A DNA stretch of 64,000 bases. It comes from Chamaecrista fasciculata. Taxonomy: Eukaryota; Streptophyta; Magnoliopsida; Fabales; Fabaceae. Under the pieces are notes generated by a model. It was not told the origin of the DNA. It ran no database searches and saw only the letters and a list, made by a program, of their open reading frames with translations. The number at the start of each line of letters is the position of its first letter. Position 1 is the first letter of the stretch. This document shows, one piece after another, positions 55,322-64,000 of this stretch. The position numbers and the translations under genes were made by a program. The stretch covers positions 8,050-72,049 of the forward strand of contig QANZ01003039.1 of the NCBI GenBank assembly GCA_003254925.1. Direction: 5' to 3'.

Positions 55322-55479
55322 TCTTATATTATATGGCTCCACCCCTTTTTGGTCGTCCATGTTTAAAACTATAGTCTATGAAATTAAAAATAAGAGAAAA
55401 TTTACTATTTGGTCTCTCTTTCTTTACTAAGTTAACAATTTAGTCCCTTATTTATTCTAAAGGGCACGCAAAGCCCTAT
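55322..55479 (+). mobile_element. Mini-Helitron copy 4
   Basis: Starts TCTTATATTATATGGCTCCA after host A; ends GGGCACGCAAAGCCCTAT before T, so CTRR is mutated to CTAT. The hairpin left arm is lost, as in copy 1. Confidence 0.65.
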
Positions 55480-56504
55480 TATATATATATGACCCAAGGA
55501 TCGATGGTTGATTTTTTACTTGCACATAACCCTATTAAATGTTATGGATAGAGATATTAAATGGTGAGTCCTTTTTCAGTCAAACTTAGGTACTTAACAC
55601 TTTCCTTGGGGAGTGATATTCAATACTATAAGATAAGATTATTATCAGCCTTGTATTCACATAGACCAATAACATTGTAAAATTAAAAGAGATCACGAAA
55701 ATTAATTTTAAATTTTAATACGTGCAAAGTGTAGTTGTGTACAATTATACTTCTCTTGTTTCAAGATAAGATGTGATAAGTTTAAAGTTATGTATTGTCT
55801 CAAAGAGTATTTTTGTTATCTAGTTGGGGCTGTAAACAAATGAGATCAAACTGATCTCAAAAGTACGTAGACCTCTTGTTTGACGGTCAAACAAGCGAAA
55901 TTGATCATATCTCTTTCGTTTCAAATTTGAATGTGACGAATTCAGAGTTACGAGTTACTCTCAATAAGTCTTTTGAACTTGAAATGAAACATTGAGACAA
56001 ACTCAATAGTTTGTGACCAAAATGAAACATTGTCAACATTTAGGACCAATTTGAACATTTTGAAATATAAATGACCAAAATAAACATTAAGGCATACATT
56101 TAGGACCAGAATGACCTTTTGACCTATACTTTTTAGGTAAAAATAGAAAGTTTTTTATAAACATTTTAGTTATTGTAATAAAAATGGTGAAAAGCCCTCT
56201 AAAATTTTGATTTTGTGCAAAGTACCCATTTTGTTAAAATTTTTATTAAACAACAAATATTTTTTTGTGATTTTATGACTATAGTTGCATTTTTCATTGA
56301 CCCAAACTTGAAATTAATTATTTATAATTACTAGTAGCCAAAATATTAAGTTTTTTCTTTTTTTCATGAACAATTTAACAAAATAAGTTATTTGTAAAAA
56401 TAAAAATTAAAAGTTCAAGTGGTCTATCGTCACTTTTAGAATTTTCTGATTTTTTTTTGTCTAATAACTAAAGTTTAGAATTTTTTCATTTTAATCTATT
56501 TTTT
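55480..56504. other. AT-rich intergenic DNA with worn foldback phrases
   Basis: Phrases like ATATCTCTTTCGTTTCAAAT and TAGGACCAATTTG recur from the local foldback families, but no pair of ends could be set. No gene. Confidence 0.4.
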
Positions 56505-56880
56505 ATGGCAAAAGCATCATTTTCATCCCTAAATTTTATATTAATTTTTAATTTCGTCCTCAATGTTTGTCTACAAACAATTTTGTTTTCAAAATTTCAT
56601 ATTTTAATCGATTTTTATCATTGGAATAATTTCTTTTAATAAACTAACGACACATTTTTTTGTGTTTTTCAATTTGAATTTTATTTTTTACCAATTTTAC
56701 ATTAGAGTCATTAGCCACGTAAAATATGTCCTTAATATTTGGTTGAAGTTAGAGTAAATGATAAAATTAATCAAAATATGAAACTTTGAGAATAAAGTTG
56801 ACAGTAAAACAAACATTGAGGACCATATTAAAAATTAATATAAAATTTGGAGACAAAAATTGTGTTTTTGTCATTTTTTT
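56505..56880. mobile_element. Foldback element, CAAAAGCATCATTTTCATCCC type
   Basis: The left arm (CATCCCTAAATTTTATATT, AATTTCGTCCTCAATGTTTG) pairs with the right arm (CAAACATTGAGGACCATATT, AATATAAAATTTGGAGACAA). Non-coding, ~375 bp. Confidence 0.6.
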
Positions 56881-57091
56881 TATTCATGATTAAATACTGA
56901 GAAAAATGAGATATTTTTTAATTTAAAAAATAGTGGTTTGATGTTGAACGAATAGAGGTGCAGTGATTTTATGAAGTTTTATGATCGAAATGGATGAATA
57001 TGAAGATGGTGGGGACAAAACATTCTTCTTATTCTTAAAAGAACAGTATCCAGATATTATAAATAAATTGGAGTGGCATTGATATGTATTA

Positions 57092-57270
57092 TCTTATATT
57101 ATATGACCCCACCCCTTTCTGGTCGTCCACATATTAAAACTATAGTACAAAATTAATAATAAGAGGAAAATTTTTATTTGATCCCTTCTTTTTTACTGTG
57201 TTAACGATTTAGTCCCTCATTTATTTTACATACATATTTGCATGCCCGTTAGAGCATGCAAAGACTCTAG
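57092..57270 (+). mobile_element. Mini-Helitron copy 5
   Basis: Starts TCTTATATTATATGACCCCA after host A (57091); ends with hairpin GCATGCCCGTTAGAGCATGC, AAAGACT and CTAG, followed by T (57271). 179 bp. Confidence 0.78.
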
Positions 57271-57849
57271 TGTATATATATGTGTGCGTTTCCTTTGAAA
57301 ATCTAGTACAACTAATTTCAAGTGCTAATAAAAAGTAATCATATATAAAAGAACATACACATATACAAATATAAAAAGGCAAGTTTACATAAAATTTAGG
57401 AAAAATGAATGATTTAAGATTTTAATTAAAAACTTGACCTCTCAATCATTCAATCAATAGTTTAAGATTAATGTATGATCAGTAAAAAGAAATTATTTTG
57501 AATTTATTTTAAAAAATACACAATTTGAAACAATTTTACCATTAAAAACTAAAAATAGTAGAGTGAATGAAGTTGTCATTAAATATAATTTAATATGAGG
57601 CCCCATATACAAGTATTTGGGTGCAAATGGTTGAGCTGTCACATTGAATTTTATAATTAATAAATAGATAATGAATGAGGGGGTTGGATAGAGTCAGAGA
57701 TATTCAAATGAAATCATAGACGAAATTTGAAGTTTGAATTGAGGGGATGTGCATGAGAATTTAGTTGTAAGTATCCATTGTAGTTGTGCCTCAACTACTA
57801 AGTACAACACACATTTAATATTTTCTTCCATCAACTTGATTGCATGAGA
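57271..57849. other. AT-rich intergenic DNA
   Basis: No gene or element recognised. Confidence 0.4.
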
Positions 57850-58663
57850 ATTCTGTTTTGATCCTCAAGTTTTTTTAATTATTTATTTTATCATTAGTCC
57901 AAAATAGGATTCCTTATACTTTTTACTGTTATCTATAAGCTAAACACTTGATTCGAATAGTTTATTAATTCGAATAGTTTATTTGATCCCTTCTTTTTTA
58001 CTGTGTTAAACACTTGATTAGAGCTAAAAGTTAGTCTTGACAAGTTCTTTCTCTATCCACATGAAATTGTTGGTAAATGAAGTCAAATTGAACTTGAAAT
58101 CGAGCCTAAAAGTAGACTGCTCGTTTAATGAAAATGGTCAAATCTCTTTCATTTATGAATATGGCAAACTCGGAGCTACAAGTTATTCTTAACAAATTCT
58201 TTTTCTGCTTTTTAGACTCGTTGGCAAATGAGGTCAAATAGTACTCCAAAAGTGTATTAGGTCATTTGAAGTACTATTTGACCTCGTTTATTGATGACCA
58301 CACTGGATAGAAAAAAAAATCATCAAAAGTAATTCGTAGCTCCACAATCGTCGCATTCAGACTTAAAATGAGACATATATGAACAATTTCATGAAATGGG
58401 TGACCCACTTTCAAGTTCGGTTTAACTTCGTTTGTTGACGGTCCTAATTGGACAGAGGAAGAACTCGTCAAGAGTAACATATAACTTTGATTTCATTATA
58501 TTTAGATTTGAAACAAGAGAGATATGACTATATTTAGTAATTAAGAACCAAAATAAAACTTTTGAATAACATTAAAGACCAAAACATATAAAACAGAAAA
58601 AAATATTGGGGATTAGAATAGAATTTAAGATAAATATTAAGTATCAAAATAAGGTTTTGACCT
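57850..58663. mobile_element. Diverged foldback element
   Basis: Left TTCTGTTTTGATCCTCAAG and right GGGGATTAGAATAGAATTT / TATCAAAATAAGGTTTTGACC are inverse-type ends. Inner phrases (GGTCAAATAGTACTCC / GAAGTACTATTTGACC, 58233-58283) form a local palindrome. Related to 30847-32789. Confidence 0.5.
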
Positions 58664-58794
58664 TTTTATTTTTGTATGTAAGGATTTACCTGAATACTCT
58701 CTCCCAATAAATTATTTATAGATTAAACATAAAATAATGATACTAGTGATAAAAAGATTTTTTTTTTTAACTACCTGACTAACCAAGTAACTAC

Positions 58795-59391
58795 TTAAAA
58801 GTAGAAAGAAACATATGCATTAAAGGATAGGTAGGCATAAGGGAGAAAATCAAGGAATTGTCTGAGGAGATTGCGCTCTAAATTGCCTCCAAAAAGCTTG
58901 TGAGTAGTAGAGGGTATTAGTCTGTGGAGATCAAGAAGGATGGGTGCTAGCTCTATATACCCTGCAAATGCGTTTTGGAGCCATAGCACATAACCTTTCT
59001 TCTGAAGAACGACCCTGTTGATCGCAATACCTCTCTGAGTGATGAAACCTGTGGTAGTGTGTTTTGCGACATACTCTCTTATGCACCAGAGAAGGAAATG
59101 GAGCTTATTCCATTTAGCCTCATTTCTCCAAATATGAAGTTCTTCCCAGTAGGATTGATTCATGAAAAGAGCAAAAGTGTATAGTTTCCCTCCATTCTTG
59201 TGCTGGAAAAACAATACAGATGTACCACATGACAGGTCAGAGGGTGTTAGATGTCTGATAGAGCTGCTACGATGACTTCTACGAGAGGGAGTGAGCAAAT
59301 TGGTGGTGATATTATGAGAATGGAGAATCTTAAAAAAGGACTGGCGTTTATTTATGATATGAAGAGGGTGAAATTTGGCGTTGTCATGCAC
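58795..59391 (-). pseudogene. LINE C-terminal region
   Basis: Open minus-strand frame downstream of the zinc-finger domain. The first residues (HDNAKFHPLHIINK) fit the linker that follows zf-RVT in plant LINEs. The remainder does not show a clear RNase H motif and may be out of frame. Confidence 0.4.
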
Positions 59392-59495
59392 AGTCGTGTT
59401 CCTTGCTTCCCAAATGTTGTAGAGTATGATAATGAAGAGCTTGCAATCCAGAGTGCTTGAAACTGCTAATTACCTGAAGGCTTGAAGATATGAGC

Positions 59496-59927
59496 TCAAC
59501 CAACTCTTAAAGTCTCTTTGGTCTCTGATTGGTAACAATGAGAGGGTAGATCCAAACCACATAGCTCTGGAAAAGGGCAAAGAACAAAAAGGTGGTAGAG
59601 AGATTCATCCTCAGCGGAGCAGAAGTAACAATGCTGAGGGATATTAAGGTGATGTCGTTGAAGGATTGCAGTAGTTGGAACAACCCCATGGAGAAGACGC
59701 CACATGAACATAATGTATTTTGGAGGTAAGTCTAATTTCCACAACCAGTTCCAATCAATCAAATGACTAATTGAAACTCTGGGGAGTGGAAGAAGCTTCT
59801 TGAGAAGTAAGAAGCAGATGGTACCCTTGAGATACCGAATAAGAGCCATCTGGAGAAGGACGCCAAATGAGATGATCTTCATGCTCACCAATTGAGAAGG
59901 AAGTATGTATAATTCGATGCTGATCAT
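59496..59927 (-). pseudogene. LINE zf-RVT domain
   Basis: Contains LWKLDLPPKYIMFMWRLLHG, then CYFCSAEDESLYHLFVLCPF, the C-x2-C ... H-x4-C pattern of the plant LINE zinc-binding RT domain. Confidence 0.85.
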
Positions 59928-60234
59928 CCATAGAGAAGAGTTGAGTAAGCAGATCCTGATTCCATGTCGAAGTGGTGGTATCGAAGAGGGTGTTAACAGA
60001 TAAATCTATATTGCGCTAGGTTGTGTTCCACCAGAAGGGGGAATTGAGTGAGACTTTCCTTCCAGAATGAACTTGCCACCACAGATGTGACCTAATGAGG
60101 TTGATGTTTTGTTGAACTCCTTTCCAAGCAGGTGAAGGTTGGGAAGTAGGGTTGGGGCAGTTCTCGATGTTACCTTTAAAATATTTAGAAAGAGTCCATT
60201 TTACAAATAAAGAGGTTTGGTTTTGAGATACCCT

Positions 60235-60759
60235 CTAGAACTGTTTAGCAAGTAAAGCTTGATTCATGAGATGGAAAGATTTGATTCCCAAGCCTCCATT
60301 ACTTTTTGGAAGGCGCAGACCTTGTTGCTTCAACAAATGAATAGTCGGCTTGTCATTTTTGTATCCCCAAAAGAAATTGGCAACAATGGAGTTCATTTGG
60401 GAAAGGATTTTCTTTGGGAAGGCAAAGGGCCCCATCCTATACAGCGGAATGCTTGAAAGTACTGACTTGGCAAGGACTAATCTACCAGCTTGAGACAAGA
60501 GCTTCTCCTTCCAACCACTTAAATGTTGATAAAGCTTTTTAACAAGTTTCGTATAATTGGTCTTTTGAGAAGAGAAGTCGACATAATCGCCCAAGTATCT
60601 TCCTAAATTGGGTTTATATGACACACCAAAAGTAGAAGAAAGGAATTTCTTGAAATTGCAAGGAGTGTTAGGACTGAAAATCATGGATGATTTATGTTTG
60701 TTGATTCCTGTCCTGCTAGATGTCCATATTGATGGAGAACTGCTTTGATTGCAGGACAA
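60235..60759 (-). pseudogene. LINE RT thumb / connection region
   Basis: Phrases NLGRYLGDYVDFSSQKTNYT, LSGWKEKLLSQAGRLVLAKS, FFWGYKNDKPTIHLL and LPKSNGGLGIKSFHLMNQAL are standard for the part after the RT catalytic core in plant LINEs. Confidence 0.88.
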
Positions 60760-61058
60760 GCTGGCGCAGTGGCTTCAAAGAAGAGAATCTTGTCGTCAGC
60801 ATACATTAAATGAGATATTATAGGGCCTCTCTTTGCAAATTTGATTCCTCTTAACTCCTTCTTGCTTTCTAAATCATGAAGCATACAAGACAAAACGTTG
60901 GAGCATAAGAGAAAGAGATAAGATGATAAAGGGTCGCCTTGCCGAAGGCCTCTATGAGGAGTGAATGAGCCAGCAAAATGACCATTAAAGAGAAGGGCAT
61001 ATTTAATAGTAGAGTAGCATTGACAAAGAAGTTGTATCCAATGAGCTGGAAACTTCAT
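60681..61058 (-). pseudogene. LINE RT catalytic core
   Basis: Contains RGLRQGDPLSSYLFLLCSNV and the YADD active-site box (SHLMYADDKILFFEA). Upstream, around 61111, the motif A segment carries an in-frame stop (LKLDI, stop, KAYDCLSWNF). It overlaps the next frame at 60681-60759, showing a frameshift. Confidence 0.88.
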
Positions 61059-61426
61059 CCTAATGAAAACAGCTTCAACGAAATTCCAGGAGAGACAATC
61101 ATAAGCCTTTTAAATGTCAAGCTTTAAGGCACACCATTTGGATTTCATCTTCTTTACCTTGTGAATGTATGTCATTAATTCAGAAGCAAGGAAGATGTTG
61201 TCATTGATAATTCGACCTTTAATGAAACCATTTTGTGTCGGGGCTATAAGATGCTGAAGAATTGGTTGAAGGCGATTCACTATGACCTTTGAAATGATTT
61301 TCTAAAAAACATTACATAGGCTAATTGGACGAAAATCCTTGATGGACTGAGGATGATCACACTTAGGGATGAGAGTGATTAGAGTGTGGTTGAAGTCCTT
61401 CAAGATATAACCTGAACTGAAAAAGG

Positions 61427-61933
61427 TTAAAATAGCAGAGTAACATCTTCTCTAACAATATGCCAAAATGTTTGAAAGAAAAGAACTGAAAGGCCGTCAG
61501 GACCTGGGGTTTTGTCTGGTTTCATATGGAAAAGGGCCTCTTTGATCTCAGAAGCAGTAATTGGGGTGTGTAAATGTGAGATGTGGTGATCTAATAATGA
61601 TGGAAGAGATAAATGATGAAGCCTATCTTGAATTTCTTGTAAACTGGGCAGATTTTGCGCAGAGTAAACTTCTTGAAAATGGGACAAAGCAATATGTTCT
61701 AAGGTTTCATAGTCAGAAGTCCAATTGCCTTGTTCATCTTTGAGTTTTAAAACCTTCTGTTTAATGTGCCTGCCCTTAACAAGAGAGTGAAAAAATCTTG
61801 AATTTTGGTCGCCATGAAGGAGCCACATATGCTGACTTTTTTTAGCCCAAAGAATGGCTTCACAATGCATCATTTGCTCAAGTTCCTTTCTAGTTGAGTA
61901 TTCTGCTAATTGCATCCCAGAAGAAAGCTGCAT
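61427..61933 (-). pseudogene. LINE RT N-terminal region
   Basis: Contains WLLHGDQNSRFFHSLVKGRH and EIKEALFHMKPDKTPGPDGL, hallmark phrases between endonuclease and RT core in plant LINEs. The frame stops at 61427 while homology continues in another frame. Confidence 0.88.
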
Positions 61934-61939
61934 TTCACC

Positions 61940-62194
61940 CTAATAAGAGTGGAGCTTTTGTGCCAATTCATTGATTCTCAACTGAATTTTACCAAAATAA
62001 TATTTGTTCCAATGCAGTAGATGTTTGAGCACAAATTTAATTCTTGTATTAACTCTATAAGCAGAGGAGCCATTGACTTGTGAAGACCAAGCATCAGAGA
62101 CTACTTCATTACATGTAGGATCTATAAGCCAAAATGCTTCGAATCTCTTGGGTCGCTTCCTGAATGGAATACTATAAGGTGTAGCGATAAACAT
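61940..62194 (-). pseudogene. LINE linker region
   Basis: RPKRFEAFWLIDPTCNEVV and the following WSS..G..AYRVNTRIKFVLKHLLHWNK match the conserved linker just after the endonuclease domain. Confidence 0.8.
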
Positions 62195-62473
62195 GGGGCT
62201 GTGATCTTATGTGAATATTGGCAAGCATGAGACATGTGTGTGAGGAAAGCATGTTAACCAATTATTATTGCATAAAATTAAGTCCAAACGTTCCTACACC
62301 GCATCAAGTCCTTGTCTTCCATTATGCCAAGTGAACCAGTTCCCACTTGGTTTGAGATCTATCAATGCTAAAATGTTAATTAATTCATTAAATTGTGCTG
62401 CGCCTCTCAGCTCAGAATTTAAACTTTGCTTTTCGCTAGAAGTTAGAATTTGATTAAAATCTCCGTAGAGAAG

Positions 62474-62869
62474 CTATGGTGCATTGATGTTTGGATGCAC
62501 AGAGTAGAGGAAGTTCCACAAAACACACCGATCATAAACAATAGGAGGGCCATATATTGCAGTCAAATAAAAAGGTTCGCCATGGGTAGGTACAACATTT
62601 ACATGAATCCAAAAGGGAGTGGTGTCTACTATATGACAAACAAAAGAGTCACTCCAGGTTAGTATAAGACCTCCATTATGCCCATTGGCGTCCATACCTA
62701 CATAAGAGCTGTATCCTAGCTTGTTGACAATTAAGGCCGCATAGGATAAAGGTGAGATAGTCTCACAAAGAAACAAAAAGGAAGGATTGCTGCTTTTCAC
62801 AAGCTGCTTCAATCTGGAAATTGTTGGGGAACCCTTCAAACCTCGACAATTCCATGCCAAGATACTCAT
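62474..62869 (-). pseudogene. LINE endonuclease (exonuclease-endonuclease-phosphatase fold)
   Basis: Begins MSILAWNCRGLKGSPTISRL with catalytic Asn in WNCRG, then FLFLCET (catalytic Glu) and FYLTAIYGPP. It ends early in NAP. The end of ORF1 (RHLKKTRAKAEPPPAK) lies 5' of it at ~62960-63035. Confidence 0.88.
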
Positions 62870-63107
62870 GGAAAAGGCAGAGACTGTTGTGGGATAGTCT
62901 CTGCTGAACCCTATACTGCTGCAGTGGACTGAGAAAAATTTAAAGAGGATTCTTCAAGAGAAACAGGGAGCTTGAGTCATTTTGCTGGAGGAGGTTCTGC
63001 CTTTGCACGAGTCTTCTTGAGATGCCTCTTTAAATTTCTTGTATGGGGAAATGTATACTGGTTATAAGCAAGGTGAACCAGAGGTGGATGCCAAGTAATC
63101 TTGTTAT

Positions 63108-63285
63108 GGGGTCAATATGTAATTTTTGCAAAATTTGTTATGGTTAAAATTACAAAATAGCTCCAAAGGGTACCAAAGTGTTAATGGAGAATACCACAAG
63201 GTACCAAAGTGTCAGGTTTCAAACAGGGTACCAAAATGAAATAAGGTCAAACTACAGGATACCAAAGTGTAATTTACCCTAAAAA
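63108..63285. mobile_element. Foldback half, TACCAAAGTGTAATTTACCC family
   Basis: GGGGTCAATATGTAATTTT, GAGAATACCACAAGGTACC and AAAGTGTAATTTACCCTAA, nearly the same as 49650-49890. It abuts the LINE's 5' end, so one may have been cut by the other. Confidence 0.55.
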
Positions 63286-63592
63286 AATTCCTTACTATTA
63301 CAAAAAGACTATTGATATTATTTCCCTCTCTTGCACAGCGTACTCTCTAACAGTTCCCTACTATTATATTTATATGTATAAAACTCAGTGACCTAAAGAC
63401 TCCTAAATTGAACCCAATGAGAAAAATCCCAATTTCTTATCTTTTACTAGTATATATAATTCTTACAATAAAAACGGATTCAAGACACAAAAAAAAAAAT
63501 TACAATTTATTTACTTAAATATGAGGAAATATATATTTATTACTTATTTAATATGTATCAACTTCATTAATTTATCTGGAGGAAAATCCTTA

Positions 63593-63866
63593 TTCCCTTC
63601 GGTTTTGAATATCTGCTTTTTAAGTTAATACACATAAACTAAAATCATTAATTCACTTAAATTGAAGAAAAAATTTGAGATAAAAAGACTAAATTGTCCC
63701 TATTAAATTACTCATAGTTACTTTCACCAATTCAACCTCTCTACTAACTATTTAATAGGGATAGAATTGTAAAAAGAGTAATTAATATTCTCTTAAGTTT
63801 GTAAAGTATCAGATATTTTGAAGAAAAAAAACCTCCAACAAAACAGATATTTAAAATCAGAGGGAG
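63593..63866. mobile_element. Stowaway-like MITE, copy 2
   Basis: Ends TTCCCTTCGGTTTTGAATATC and TTAAAATCAGAGGGAG, flanked by TA (63591-63592 and 63867-63868). The inner TTTAATAGGGATAG is shared with copy 1. 274 bp. Confidence 0.8.
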
Positions 63867-63868
63867 TA

Positions 63869-64000
63869 CCATTATTCATCATGGTCATTGTTGGCCCAAT
63901 AAAATTGAGCAACCCACTCATTCAAAGCCACTTAGGTCGTAACAAAAGACAAATATATTTAGTATGTGTAGAAAGATGAGCAATTTTATTAGGAGTGAAG
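63869..64000. other. Terminal AT-rich DNA
   Basis: Nothing recognisable before the window ends. Confidence 0.4.

Larger units (their letters stand above)
58757..63107 (-). mobile_element. L1-type LINE retrotransposon, decayed, minus strand
   Basis: 4.3 kb, read right to left: the end of ORF1, endonuclease, reverse transcriptase, zinc-finger RVT domain, then a 3' end in a run of T on the plus strand (58758-58768), a poly(A) tail on the element's strand. ORF1 is mostly missing, so the copy is 5'-truncated or eroded near 63107, where it meets a foldback remnant. Several frameshifts and stops (for example at ~61304 and ~61111) make it inactive. No TSD was found. Confidence 0.85.

Noticed and set aside
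1..64000. CRISPR arrays, prokaryotic operons, ribosome binding sites
   Set aside because: The window is plant nuclear DNA with spliced genes; repeats are transposon-derived and without spacers.

Overview
This is eudicot nuclear DNA, AT-rich and dominated by transposable elements. The evidence is two genes with GT-AG introns, a plant DREB-type AP2/ERF gene, plant Ty1/copia and L1-type elements, and many non-autonomous DNA transposons. I could not assign a plant family with confidence. Only three host genes are convincing: (1) an eight-exon MBOAT lysophospholipid acyltransferase (LPLAT/LPCAT1 type, + strand, 1820-4755, 465 aa); (2) a two-exon MATE/DETOXIFICATION transporter (- strand, 22511-24986, 531 aa) whose single intron is filled by a foldback transposon; (3) an intronless DREB-subfamily AP2/ERF factor (+ strand, 40648-41241, 197 aa) with a poly-Asn microsatellite and an Arg-to-His change at the first AP2 arginine. 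They show no operon-like or pathway link.

Layout. 1-1819: low-complexity DNA and a foldback element just upstream of the acyltransferase. 4756-22510: almost gene-free, a mosaic of foldback/Mutator-like elements, SINEs, hAT elements (one carrying a gypsy-type LTR), mini-Helitrons, MITEs and a non-autonomous LTR pair. 25100-35070: an LTR relic, further foldbacks, a palindromic copia remnant, a Stowaway MITE and long AT-rich tracts. 35071-40108: a recently inserted copia retrotransposon with one frameshift. 41242-58750: a TRIM family, a SINE, hAT elements, MITEs, a (GA)n tract, a Mutator-like element that appears to carry a captured gene fragment, and a 231-base assembly gap. 58757-63107: a decayed L1-type LINE on the - strand. 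63108-64000: a foldback remnant and a second Stowaway copy.

The most useful results are element boundaries defined by target-site duplications (TSDs) read directly: 10 bp at 9855/12281; 9 bp at 20604/21191, 47838/48371 and 43513/43705; 8 bp at 43747/44289, 47002/47516 and 52301/52980. There are also five mini-Helitron copies with TC...CTRR ends, each between host A and T. No CRISPR array, rRNA gene or intact tRNA gene was seen. Several single-N characters sit at direct duplications and look like assembly joins.
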